DNA of 25,755 bases, from the IMG/VR virus record IMGVR_UViG_3300021960_000452, positions 1 to 25,755 of that record, one strand, 5' to 3'. Shown here piece after piece: positions 14,672 through 22,910 of the stretch. The DNA is from a virus. The notes below the pieces were generated by a model. The model ran no database searches and was not told the origin of the DNA. It saw nothing but the letters and a program-made list of their open reading frames with translations. The position numbers and the translations under genes were made by a program. Position 1 is the first letter of the stretch. Each line of letters starts with the position of its first letter.

Positions 14672-14939
14672 TGCAATTATGCGAATTGAGTCATCACTAG
14701 GAAAAGGTGTCGTCAAAATAGCTAACAGTTTGCAGGAGGCAGACATTTCGATGACGGAGATTGTTGGCATTCTTACCCCAGTCATTCGCGGCGGCGGTAA
14801 TAACGTCAACGAAAAAGACGTTGGTCTCGCTGTTTTCAATGCTGGTCTTGCAGAAGGCATGAGATGCGCGGCTGAGGTCTTAGCAACAGCGTTGTCGGCT
14901 GGCGATACGGAGGGAAACGAACAAGAGGCGGAGCAGTAA
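14598..14939 (+). CDS. Tail assembly chaperone, TAC_11 (GTA gp10)-like, unshifted product
   Basis: This 113-residue protein contains 'KKRGELEIVLGTQKWQSRVT', 'LDAIMRIESSLGKGVVKIA', 'DISMTEIVGILTPVIRGGG' and 'AVFNAGLAEGMRCAAEVLA'. These fit the TAC_11/gene-transfer-agent gp10 family of tail assembly chaperones, which coat the tape measure before tube polymerisation. A good ribosome site (AAGGAG just before TCTAAAA) sets the ATG. Codons 106-107 form the slippery heptamer G GGA AAC (14912-14918); a minus-one shift there would replace the last six residues with a TAC_6-like extension. This mirrors the lambda G/GT arrangement. Confidence 0.88.
   Translation: MVNKKRGELEIVLGTQKWQSRVTLDAIMRIESSLGKGVVKIANSLQEADISMTEIVGILTPVIRGGGNNVNEKDVGLAVFNAGLAEGMRCAAEVLATALSAGDTEGNEQEAEQ
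14912..14918 (+). promoter_or_regulatory. Minus-one ribosomal frameshift site, G GGA AAC
   Basis: The heptamer GGGAAAC has the form X XXY YYZ and lies in the correct phase: GGA is codon 106 and AAC is codon 107 of the chaperone gene at 14598. It sits 18 bases before that gene's stop. The minus-one frame is open from 14876 to the TGA at 15137-15139. Lambda gpG/gpGT uses the close relative G GGA AAG at the same kind of place. I see no strong stimulatory hairpin; only a weak AGCT/AGCT pairing at 14940-14952. Confidence 0.82.
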
Positions 14940-15139
14940 AGCTAGAGGAGCTACCGTGGAAGGATTTTATGGAACTAGCTCTGGGGAAAATGCGAATGGA
15001 CCCCGACGTGTTTTGGGGCATGAGTTTCCAAGAATTCTACGCTGCTTGTGATGGCTTCATTGATTTCAACTCAGGAGGAAAACCGCCGCCTCTAGGTAAA
15101 GATGAGTTACAAGACTTGATGGAGAGGTATCCAGACTGA
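14918..15139 (+). CDS. Tail chaperone extension, TAC_6 (GTA gp10.1)-like, made by frameshift
   Basis: The minus-one frame gives 73 codons after the slip. The core 'LEELPWKDFMELALGKMRMD' followed by 'PDVFWGMSFQEFYAACDGF' matches the TAC_6 family pattern (LPW, then a hydrophobic helix, then P-x-x-FW). No ATG, GTG or TTG lies between the upstream in-frame stop (14873) and the conserved LPW motif, so a frameshifted fusion of 107 + 73 = 180 residues is the best reading. An alternative is internal initiation at ATG 14969, which has GGAAGGA four bases upstream but would remove LPW. The stop overlaps the tape measure ATG by one base. The fusion should link chaperone to tape measure as lambda gpGT does. 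Confidence 0.8.
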   Translation, partial: RTRGGAVKLEELPWKDFMELALGKMRMDPDVFWGMSFQEFYAACDGFIDFNSGGKPPPLGKDELQDLMERYPD

Positions 15140-17364
15140 TGGCGGTATCACCACCTGTAGACACACTGTTAGTCCGAATCCAAGCCGATATGTCGGACTT
15201 GCGGCGTGATTTAAAGCGTGTTGAGACCGAAACAAGAAAAGCAACAGACAAAGTAAATGAATCTCTGAAAAGAATGCAATCAGGCTTTAGCGGGGTTGGT
15301 AATGTACTGCGTCGCTTGGGTCCGTTAATTGCTACTGGTTTCGCTGGTGTAGCTGTCAGGTCGTTTGTTCGCACTGGTGCGGAAATAGAAGGTCTGAAAA
15401 TAAGAATGAATTCCCTCTTTGGTTCTGTTGAAGAGGGCACAAAGGCATTCAATACGCTCACAAAATTCGCGGCGAAGGTTCCATTTTCACTTCAAGAAAT
15501 TCAACAAGGCGCGGGCTCTCTATCAGCGGTCGCAAACAATGCATCACAACTTAATGAACTTTTGACAATTACTGGAAACATTGCTGCTAACTTTAAAATC
15601 CCATTTGCGGAAGCAGCTTCTAATGTTCAAAGAGCAATGTCTGCTGGTGCAGCTTCAGCAGACACTTTTAGAGACAGAGGCGTCTTAGCATTTTCTGGTT
15701 TTCAGGCTGGCGTTTCATATACAGCAGATGAAACAGCGAAGAAATTGCAAGCAACTTTTGGAACAGGTGGCACTGCCTCTGGTTCAATGGATCAATTAGC
15801 GACGACATTCGATGGCACAATGTCAATGCTTAATGATTCAATATTTAAATTTCAAAGTGCTGTTGCGGAAGCTGGATTGCTTGATGCATTCAAAGAGCTT
15901 GCTGATATGTTACGAAAAAACATGGATGGAGCGCAAAGGTTAGGGCAAATTGTTGGAAGTGTATTAGCTGCCGCAGTAAGGACGGTAAGTGCAGCAATAG
16001 AATTAGCTATAAAACATACTGACACGCTTCTAGTAGGAATTGCTGCACTCACGGCACTAGCAGCAATTAAAGGTGTTCTTGCTCTTGGGGCAGGTTTTGT
16101 CGCCTTGGCGACTAGCATAGCGTCAGCAAAGACAGCTTTGGCGCTTTTTAATGCGGTATCAAAAAAGGGGCTTCTTGGACCTTTAGCCATAGGTTTGGCT
16201 TTCTTGGCACATAAAAGCGGTGTGTTAGACCAAGCAATTAAAACAGTAGAAGAAGAGTTTAATAAATTATTTCCAACGATAAAAAGCGGAAATGAAGAAG
16301 TAGACCAATTGATTGGTCAATTTACAGAACTGGCTGGTAATCTAAAGGGTGGAAGTGCGAACGCGGCAGATTATAAAAAAGTACTTGATGCTCAAAATGA
16401 ATCGTTGGCAGAATCAACCCTTTTACTGTCTGGTTATACCAAGGAACAGATTGCAGCACTAAAAGCCACTGGTAATCTAAAGAATGTAAAAATACGAGGA
16501 AAAATAGATTATGAAGCCAAAGGCGGTCCAAAAGGGCTAGCTAAAGTTCAAGTGGCTGATTTAAATATGAGTTCCGCTGAATATGCTGCGCTGCTTGATA
16601 AACTTGAAGCAGTAGCAAGGGCTGATAAAGCTGTAGAAGAGCACAATAGAAAAGTCCAAAATGCACAAGAAATAGTTAAAGGATTAGTGACTGAAGAACA
16701 AAACCTTAAACGAAGCATTGATGATGTCAGATACGCCATGGAAAATGGCAAAATTACAATGGAAGAAGGCAACGCCGCTATAGCTGACTTGCAGATGAAG
16801 CTGGCGGAAACAGATCCATTCTTTAAGTCATTCAAAGACCGCATGGAAGAACTTGGCTCATCTATATCAGAAACCCTTGCAGATGCGGTTATTAGTGGGA
16901 AATTAAGCCTGAAATCTCTGCTTAGTAGTTTCATGTCCTTTGTCAGAGACATGATAGCTGAAGCGATAAAAATGTTTCTTGTTAAAAAGCTGCTTGGCGG
17001 AATTTTTGGAGCATTCACTGGCGGCGGCGATGCTAATTTTATTGGCGGCACAGCGGGTGGCGGTGCCGCTAGGGGCTTCGCTGGTGGCGGTAGAGCTCCT
17101 ATGCTGGTTGGTGAGCGTGGCCCAGAGCTATTTGTTCCACACTCTGCGGGCAGCATTAAGAATAACATGGATACCAAGAACATTCTGGGCGGCGCTGGAA
17201 ATGGTGTAGTGGTCAATCAGACAATCAATGTAGAGACTGGCGTAGCGCAAACAGTGCGGGCTGAGATTATGTCTCTGATGCCGTCAATTAGACAAGACAC
17301 GTTGCGGGCGGTTGTAGATGCTAGGCGCAGGGGTGGAACCTTCGCGCAGGCTTTCGGAGGTTAA
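15139..17364 (+). CDS. Tape measure protein
   Basis: This 741-residue protein sets tail length; at about 0.15 nm per residue the tail would be near 110 nm. The N-terminal helix is heptad-like ('DMSDLRRDLKRVETETRKAT'). It is followed by a family core ('GAEIEGLKIRMNSLFGSVEE', 'FAEAASNVQRAMSAGAASAD'). Hydrophobic stretches lie around residues 275-355 ('TLLVGIAALTALAAIKGVLA' and nearby) and may insert in the host membrane at infection. A coiled coil is around 480-560. A Gly-rich segment and the common C-terminal phrase 'GGRAPMLVGERGPELFVPHS' start near residue 647. The middle is AT-richer than the ends. It directly follows the chaperone pair, as expected. Confidence 0.94.
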   Translation: MAVSPPVDTLLVRIQADMSDLRRDLKRVETETRKATDKVNESLKRMQSGFSGVGNVLRRLGPLIATGFAGVAVRSFVRTGAEIEGLKIRMNSLFGSVEEGTKAFNTLTKFAAKVPFSLQEIQQGAGSLSAVANNASQLNELLTITGNIAANFKIPFAEAASNVQRAMSAGAASADTFRDRGVLAFSGFQAGVSYTADETAKKLQATFGTGGTASGSMDQLATTFDGTMSMLNDSIFKFQSAVAEAGLLDAFKELADMLRKNMDGAQRLGQIVGSVLAAAVRTVSAAIELAIKHTDTLLVGIAALTALAAIKGVLALGAGFVALATSIASAKTALALFNAVSKKGLLGPLAIGLAFLAHKSGVLDQAIKTVEEEFNKLFPTIKSGNEEVDQLIGQFTELAGNLKGGSANAADYKKVLDAQNESLAESTLLLSGYTKEQIAALKATGNLKNVKIRGKIDYEAKGGPKGLAKVQVADLNMSSAEYAALLDKLEAVARADKAVEEHNRKVQNAQEIVKGLVTEEQNLKRSIDDVRYAMENGKITMEEGNAAIADLQMKLAETDPFFKSFKDRMEELGSSISETLADAVISGKLSLKSLLSSFMSFVRDMIAEAIKMFLVKKLLGGIFGAFTGGGDANFIGGTAGGGAARGFAGGGRAPMLVGERGPELFVPHSAGSIKNNMDTKNILGGAGNGVVVNQTINVETGVAQTVRAEIMSLMPSIRQDTLRAVVDARRRGGTFAQAFGG

Positions 17365-17367
17365 TAG

Positions 17368-17994
17368 ATGGCGGCTCCTAGTTACCCACTAAGTCATCCG
17401 ACAGACGTTGGCTTTACATCAACAAGGTTTGCAATGTCACGCGCTGTTGCTGTAGCACAATCGCCCTTCACGGGAACGACACAAGTTCATGAACACGATA
17501 AAGCGTTATGGATGGCAACCGTATCTCTGCCACCCATGAAGCGGGCAACGGCTGCAAAGTGGCTGGCGTTCTTCATGAAGCTACACGGCAGAAAAGGAAC
17601 CTTTCTGTTAGGTGATGCCGACTGCAAAACTGCCCAGGGTGTTATCTCAGGAAGCGTTACGTTGAACGCCGCTATAGCCGTAGGCGATTATGATATAGAG
17701 CTTTCTACATCGCTTAACAGCACATCAAATGTTTTTAAGGCGGGCGATTACATCCAGATTGGGACTGGCGCTGCATCTAAGCTGCATATGATAGTTGAAG
17801 ACGCCAGCACAAACGGAAGCGGAGTCGCGACTGTAACAGTCGAACCGCCAATAAAAACGGCAGCAAGCAGCGGAACAGACGTAACTTATAGCGATGCCAA
17901 AGGCTTATTTAGAATGGACGCTAATGAGCTAGGCTGGGATGCTGATTATCTTTCGAGGTTTGGTGTCACGTTTTCCTGCACGGAGGCTTTCTGA
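17368..17994 (+). CDS. Distal tail / minor tail protein
   Basis: This 208-residue protein contains 'RFAMSRAVAVAQSPFTGTTQ', 'KALWMATVSLPPMKRATAAK', 'WLAFFMKLHGRKGTFLLGDA' and the ending 'GVTFSCTEAF'. These follow a minor tail family found between tape measure and hub genes in siphoviruses. The position equals gene 12 (distal tail) of gene transfer agents, although I do not see a clear DUF2460 signature. It probably forms the ring at the far end of the tail tube where hub and fibres attach. It overlaps the next ATG by one base. Confidence 0.8.
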   Translation: MAAPSYPLSHPTDVGFTSTRFAMSRAVAVAQSPFTGTTQVHEHDKALWMATVSLPPMKRATAAKWLAFFMKLHGRKGTFLLGDADCKTAQGVISGSVTLNAAIAVGDYDIELSTSLNSTSNVFKAGDYIQIGTGAASKLHMIVEDASTNGSGVATVTVEPPIKTAASSGTDVTYSDAKGLFRMDANELGWDADYLSRFGVTFSCTEAF

Positions 17995-18551
17995 TGGCTA
18001 GAAGCCTCACCGCAGGCATGGTCACTGAGATAACGGCGACCGTTCTAAAGCCATTTATAGCTGTTGAAATTGTATTTGAGACAGACACTACAAGAGTTTG
18101 GTCTGGTATTGGAACCGTAACTATCGGCGGCGAAATATATTATGGGGTCGGCACGTTTGGATCAATTAGCCCAATCAATGAGACGACAGAGAACAAAGCA
18201 ACTGGAGTGGAACTGCAACTATCAGGAATACCACCAGAACAGATAGCGACGGCGCTTGGTGAAAACTATCAAGGCAATGCGTGTTCAATTTATCTTGGCG
18301 CTCTGGACGAAGACCACACGGTTATCGTTGACCCATATAAAATATTCAGCGGCAAGATTGACACAATGGCTATAGGTGAAGCGGAAGACAGCGCGACTAT
18401 AAGGCTTACCGCTGAAAGCCGAATGATAGATATGGAACGCTCAAGGATTAGGCGATATACGCCGGAAGACCAGAAGGTTGATTATCCATCAGATAAGGGC
18501 CTCGATTACGTCGCATCATTACAAGAAACTCCTGTAAAGTGGGGAGCGTAG
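17994..18551 (+). CDS. Minor tail / baseplate hub protein, DUF2163-like
   Basis: This 185-residue protein contains 'TATVLKPFIAVEIVFETDTT', 'GTFGSISPINETTENKATGV', 'DPYKIFSGKIDTMAIGEAED' and 'ESRMIDMERSRIRRYTPEDQ'. The pattern agrees with siphovirus minor tail proteins near the DUF2163/GTA gp13 group, although it is shorter than full-length GTA gp13. It would form part of the hub connecting the distal tail ring to the tip. Position between distal tail protein and peptidase supports this. Confidence 0.78.
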   Translation: MARSLTAGMVTEITATVLKPFIAVEIVFETDTTRVWSGIGTVTIGGEIYYGVGTFGSISPINETTENKATGVELQLSGIPPEQIATALGENYQGNACSIYLGALDEDHTVIVDPYKIFSGKIDTMAIGEAEDSATIRLTAESRMIDMERSRIRRYTPEDQKVDYPSDKGLDYVASLQETPVKWGA

Positions 18552-18555
18552 TCGA

Positions 18556-19020
18556 TTGAGCAATGCGGTCATAGGAATGCGGCGAGTTGAGGATTGGCAG
18601 GCAAGGCTTCGCTCAACTATAACGCAATGGCAGAAGAAAGATTTTGTCTGGGGACAGACTGACTGCTTCTGTTTTGCCGCTGCTTGCGTTGAAGCCTTAG
18701 TTGGCAAGAATCCTATGCAACCTGTGCTTGGCAAATACAAAAGCCAAAGAGAAGCCTATAAGCACGTCCTCAAGGGCATTAAAGGAAAAGATGGTACGTT
18801 TTATAAGGCCGATGGCATCACGGGCTACATAGGGCTGGCTATGGGCCAGGAGAAGCCTGTTTCGATGGCGCAGAGAGGTGATGTGGTTCTCTGCAATGTT
18901 GAAGGCGCAAACGTAACGGGGATTATGTCTGAAGATGGAAAGCGCATCTGGGCGATGTGCGATGAGAAAGGCATGGTTTTGCTTCCGATAGAAATGGGAG
19001 TTAAAGCATGGGGCGTCTAA
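18556..19020 (+). CDS. NlpC/P60-like tail peptidase (DUF6950/GTA gp14 type)
   Basis: This 154-residue protein contains 'QKKDFVWGQTDCFCFAAACV', 'LGKYKSQREAYKHVLKGI', 'SMAQRGDVVLCNVEGANVTG' and ends with 'MGVKAWGV'. The WG-x-TDC motif (Cys near residue 36) and the 'RGDVVL' strand are those of NlpC/P60-like cell-wall hydrolase relatives in phage tail tips. A catalytic His is not obvious, as in DUF6950 proteins, so enzymatic activity is uncertain. The TTG at 18556 is preferred because GGGGAG lies nine bases upstream (18541-18546); the ATG at 18577 has AGGA directly against it. Its role is local peptidoglycan opening or tip structure. Confidence 0.8.
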   Translation: MSNAVIGMRRVEDWQARLRSTITQWQKKDFVWGQTDCFCFAAACVEALVGKNPMQPVLGKYKSQREAYKHVLKGIKGKDGTFYKADGITGYIGLAMGQEKPVSMAQRGDVVLCNVEGANVTGIMSEDGKRIWAMCDEKGMVLLPIEMGVKAWGV

Positions 19021-22000
19021 TAACATTCTTCCTGGTTGCTTGCGCCGTTCTATTGCCATCATTAGCAATGGCTGATTCAGCTACTGTTAGTGCCGTGTCA
19101 ACTTTTGCTGTCACGTTTGCGGTAACTTTCTTTCAAACTGGGGGAAATATATACGCCGCCGCAGCGATAGCTACAGTTGCTGCCGCCGCTACATATTATC
19201 AAGCTAGTGAAGCCCAAAAACAAATAAAAAGAGCAAGCGCGGCCTTGGCCTCTGAGGGTGCAAATAGGCTTGCAATGTTTAGACAACCCATTACCGCTAG
19301 GCGCATGGTTTATGGGCAAGTCAAGTTATCAGGTCCAATCCTGTTCATGCACACAACCAATAACGATGATATTCTTCACCTTATCATCGGCATAGCTGGT
19401 CATGAAATTTCAAGCTATGAATCTTTCTGGATAGAAGATGAAGAGATAGAACTGGATGGTGACCCAACCACAGGGCTTAGAACCGTCACAACTACAAAAT
19501 ATGCGAACGATGTAAAGATTCAGGCTTATCTTGGAACCGCTGGGCAATCAGCAAATGCTAATTTAATTTCAGAGGCATCAGATAAATGGACATCAGACCA
19601 TAAGCTGTCTGAGATAGCCTACATTTATGTTCGTATGACTCACAATCGTGAAGACTTTCCAAATGGAATTCCTACTGTCAGAACGATTGTAAAAGGGAAA
19701 AAGGTATATGACCCAAGGACAGCAACAACTGGTTGGACAGACAACGCAGCTTTAATCCTCAGAGATTACCTAGCAGACACAAAGTATGGCATGGCTGCAA
19801 GTAATGATGAATTAAACGATACATCATTTACCGCTGCGGCAAATCTTTCTGATGAGATAGTCACCATAACCTCTAAGTCAGCGGAGGTGCAGTCTGTCTC
19901 AACAACGAATAACACTGTTTCAGTTCTTGCAACTGATATGGTTTTTAGGAGCGGTGAGCGCGTCACAATAACAGGCTCTGACGTTCCCGCAGGGCTTGTG
20001 TCTGGAACAACTTATTATGCGGTTGCCTATGGCACTAGCACACTTGGTTTCGCTACATCTTTAGCTAACGCAAGGGCTGGAACAAAAATATCTATCACTG
20101 ACGAAGGTTCAGGAACCATAACGGTTGCTAGAGATGGTGAACCACGATTTGAAATAAATGGAACAGTAGATACTGAAAAAGACCCAAAGTCTGTAATTGG
20201 TGCAATGATTATTTGTCAGGCTGCCACCTTGTCATATGCTGGCGGAAAATTTCAACTAATCCCCGCTTCTTATTCAACCCCAACGCTTACCTTAGATGAA
20301 GATGACCTAGCAGGCGGTTTACAAGTAAGCCCTAAACTTAGCCGCAGAGAACGCTTTAACAGCGTCAAGGGTGTAATTATTGACCCAAACAATAATTGGC
20401 AACCAACTGACTATCCAACGGTTTCAAGCAATGCGTTTTCTGTCCAAGATGGTGAAGAAATTGTAAGCGACCTAGCATTTGACTTCATAATATCTCCATC
20501 AATGGCGCAGCGTGTAGCCAAGATATTCTTGCTAGACACAAGGCAAGAAATGGTTGTGAGCGCAATGTTCAAGCTGTCAGCTTTGCAGTGCCAAATAGGT
20601 GACGTGATTTATCTGAAAAACAAGCGGTTTGGTTTTACTGAAACCACAGAGACGATAAGCAGTGCGGCAGCTTCAACAGATTTAATCACACTGAGTGCAG
20701 CAACAGCGTTTAAGACAGGCGATAAAGTAACTGTTGATTCATCAACTGATGACCCGCCAGGTGGTCTGTCAGAAGGCACAGAGTATCGGGTGATTAAAGT
20801 TAGCAGCACTACAATCAGGCTGGCCACTACATTCCAAAACGCTATTGATGGAACTTACATTGACATCACTGATGCTGGCACTGGAACGATTACCCTAACC
20901 AGACCGACTAAGGCTTTCCGAGTCATAGACTTTGCGTTGTCTCCAGTCGCAAATGGCGATGCCATATATCTTGGCGTTAATATTACACTCAAGGAAACTG
21001 ACGACAGCGTATATGACTATCTAACCAGCGAAGAGCAAACGGTTGACCCGTCACCTAACACCACGCTTCCAAGCCCATTCAATACGCTACAAGCGCCAAC
21101 CAATTTGGTTCTTGCATCTGGTACTGCTCAGCTTGGTGTAGCGGGTGATGGGACAGTTGTTTCTAGGATTAAAGCCACTTGGACGGCTCCAGCGAATAGC
21201 TTCGTGGCGTTTTATGAAATAGGCTACAAGCGTTCATCAGATACCAACTACACAACTACAGTCGTATCAACTCAGATTGAAGAATACTTCATAGCCCCTG
21301 TTGAAGATGGCGTTGATTTTGATGTGCGTATTAGAGCCATCAACACTCTCGGCTTAAAAACAGCCTATGCAACAGTCACAAATCACACGGTAGTCGGTAA
21401 GACAGAACCGCCACCAGACATAGAGAGCTTCAGCGTTTCAAGGTTGCCTGATGGAACTAGGCGATTTGTTTTTGGTACGTCAAACTTCCCAGCGGATGTG
21501 AAAGCTGGCGGTGGTGTTCTTATCAAGTACAGCACAAACCTATCTGCGGCATGGGAAAGCATGACCCAAATTCGGGACATATTCCGCGCGTCACCATACG
21601 AGACAAACGAGCTTGCGGCTGGCACATACAAGTTCGCTATCAAGATGATTGATTCATCTGGTAATGAATCAGAGAACGCGCATAGCCTAACAATCACGCT
21701 AGGTGACCCACGCATTAGAGACGCGATAGCCTATCGAATCGAAGAAGATTACAGTTGGAACGGTACGCTCGGAACGTATGCGTGGATAACAAATGAAAAC
21801 ACGTTGTCTAGTACAGCATCGCAGACGTGGGCTGACTTGCCTGCAACATGGGCCTCATTACCTGACACATGGGCGGCAATAGTAGATTCAAACACACCAC
21901 TTGAATATGAAACTCCAGTGATCGATTTAGGTGCTAATTATACATTCACGGCTTTGGTCAACGCTCAAGGACAAGGAACACCAACCTATTCAATGAAAAC

Positions 22001-22436
22001 AGGGACAACCGCTGATGGCGGCGTGACAGGAAGCTATGGTTCGCTTGGTAATGTTGAGGGAAAAAGATATATACAGATTAAAGTCAGCATGGCTGGCACT
22101 GACCCGTTCATAACTGGCATGACAACCATTCTCGATGGCGAATACGTTAGCCAAGATAAAGAGGATATAAACCTTGCCACTTACAGTGATGCCAACTTCC
22201 AGAAAGTTGCCACGGGCCATTTCAAAATAGCTATCACAAATGGTGCAGCGAACATTTCAACAGCGTACATAACAGCTATTCAGGGTTCAGGAACCACCGC
22301 ACTATTCAGTAACCTGGTTAGCAAATCAGAAACAGTAAACAGCAATCCAGCCGCAGAGTTTAAGGTTTTCAATTCTAGTGGCACTTTAACTGATGCGACC
22401 GTGAGTGTATTCCTCAAAGGTCCGAAAGGTGTATAG
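19008..22436 (+). CDS. Tail tip / host-specificity (J-like) protein
   Basis: This protein has 1142 residues. Residues 1-22 look like a Sec signal peptide ending AMA, and a second hydrophobic stretch ('YAAAAIATVAAAATYYQ') lies around 50-65. Then comes the J-like core: 'FRQPITARRMVYGQVKLSGP' from about residue 90, and a Phage-tail_3-like section around 390-540 ('RRERFNSVKGVIIDPNNNWQ'). Two related beta insertions lie near 286-376 and 547-634. Fibronectin-III-like domains follow at about 695-900 ('VAFYEIGYKRSSDTNYTT'), then a C-terminal beta region. GGGAG eight bases before ATG supports the start; the gene overlaps the peptidase by 13 bases. It should form the tip that contacts the receptor. The signal-peptide-like start is unusual. 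Confidence 0.9.
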   Translation: MGRLITFFLVACAVLLPSLAMADSATVSAVSTFAVTFAVTFFQTGGNIYAAAAIATVAAAATYYQASEAQKQIKRASAALASEGANRLAMFRQPITARRMVYGQVKLSGPILFMHTTNNDDILHLIIGIAGHEISSYESFWIEDEEIELDGDPTTGLRTVTTTKYANDVKIQAYLGTAGQSANANLISEASDKWTSDHKLSEIAYIYVRMTHNREDFPNGIPTVRTIVKGKKVYDPRTATTGWTDNAALILRDYLADTKYGMAASNDELNDTSFTAAANLSDEIVTITSKSAEVQSVSTTNNTVSVLATDMVFRSGERVTITGSDVPAGLVSGTTYYAVAYGTSTLGFATSLANARAGTKISITDEGSGTITVARDGEPRFEINGTVDTEKDPKSVIGAMIICQAATLSYAGGKFQLIPASYSTPTLTLDEDDLAGGLQVSPKLSRRERFNSVKGVIIDPNNNWQPTDYPTVSSNAFSVQDGEEIVSDLAFDFIISPSMAQRVAKIFLLDTRQEMVVSAMFKLSALQCQIGDVIYLKNKRFGFTETTETISSAAASTDLITLSAATAFKTGDKVTVDSSTDDPPGGLSEGTEYRVIKVSSTTIRLATTFQNAIDGTYIDITDAGTGTITLTRPTKAFRVIDFALSPVANGDAIYLGVNITLKETDDSVYDYLTSEEQTVDPSPNTTLPSPFNTLQAPTNLVLASGTAQLGVAGDGTVVSRIKATWTAPANSFVAFYEIGYKRSSDTNYTTTVVSTQIEEYFIAPVEDGVDFDVRIRAINTLGLKTAYATVTNHTVVGKTEPPPDIESFSVSRLPDGTRRFVFGTSNFPADVKAGGGVLIKYSTNLSAAWESMTQIRDIFRASPYETNELAAGTYKFAIKMIDSSGNESENAHSLTITLGDPRIRDAIAYRIEEDYSWNGTLGTYAWITNENTLSSTASQTWADLPATWASLPDTWAAIVDSNTPLEYETPVIDLGANYTFTALVNAQGQGTPTYSMKTGTTADGGVTGSYGSLGNVEGKRYIQIKVSMAGTDPFITGMTTILDGEYVSQDKEDINLATYSDANFQKVATGHFKIAITNGAANISTAYITAIQGSGTTALFSNLVSKSETVNSNPAAEFKVFNSSGTLTDATVSVFLKGPKGV

Positions 22437-22446
22437 GAGTTAGATT

Positions 22447-22677
22447 ATGGCGCTACCCGCTGATGCAACGAAGAACCATCTGGACTCATCAACAGATGAC
22501 CCAAAACAAGCAAGGGGTGAACTTGCAGACTTAGTTGATAAGTTCAACGCTCTCAAAGCTGCATTGGGTGATATGGTGGAGCTAGACAGAGGTCAGGGCC
22601 TTACCACGTCCAGCGGCACGTTAAAGGTTCAAATCCAATCATCGGATAGCATCACAATAGACTGCGGGAGCATCTAA
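22447..22677 (+). CDS. Small tail-tip-associated protein
   Basis: This 76-residue protein has an N-terminal half, 'NHLDSSTDDPKQARGELADL' with 'VDKFNALKAAL', that is the pattern of small proteins coded right after tail tip genes in many siphoviruses. There it often opens longer fibres. The rest, 'GQGLTTSSGTLKVQIQSSDS', is fibre-like, and it ends ITIDCGSI, resembling the ends of the products at 2036 and 2278. It is likely a short fibre or tip cap; it may be the stub of a longer side fibre. GGAG before the ATG is its ribosome site, and the 'TGCGGGAG' coding the end may serve the next gene. Confidence 0.75.
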   Translation: MALPADATKNHLDSSTDDPKQARGELADLVDKFNALKAALGDMVELDRGQGLTTSSGTLKVQIQSSDSITIDCGSI

Positions 22678-22679
22678 CG

Positions 22680-22910
22680 GTGACCATTGAACCAGTCATT
22701 CTTTGGAATGTGATTATTACGCTCATCATCGTTCCAGCGGGCTGGTATATCGCCAACATGGCGAAAGAGGTTCAGCGCATTCAAATTCTTCTCAATATGA
22801 CCCGTGAAGATTACATGAAGCGTGCTGAACACTCAGAAGAGACCGACCGAGTGTTAGACCATCTGCGGCGTCTGGAAGATAAGGTTGACCGCCTTATTGA
22901 AAAGAAATGA
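22680..22910 (+). CDS. Small membrane protein with coiled coil
   Basis: This 76-residue protein has a GTG start three bases after the previous stop, with CGGGAG about ten bases upstream. One transmembrane segment spans about residues 8-26 ('LWNVIITLIIVPAGWYIANM'). A charged heptad-type helix follows to the end ('EETDRVLDHLRRLEDKVDRL'). The plan (one membrane helix, long soluble coiled coil) is seen in holin-associated, spanin-like and phage-exclusion proteins, but nothing specific is recognisable. It begins the envelope-directed cassette and overlaps the next gene by ATGA. Confidence 0.75.
   Translation: MTIEPVILWNVIITLIIVPAGWYIANMAKEVQRIQILLNMTREDYMKRAEHSEETDRVLDHLRRLEDKVDRLIEKK

Noticed and set aside
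14969-15139. Stand-alone TAC_6-like gene starting at ATG 14969
   Set aside because: GGAAGGA is upstream, so it is not impossible. The start would cut off the conserved LEELPW part, and the in-phase GGGAAAC with an open minus-one frame explains the region better. Kept as the alternative in the annotation.
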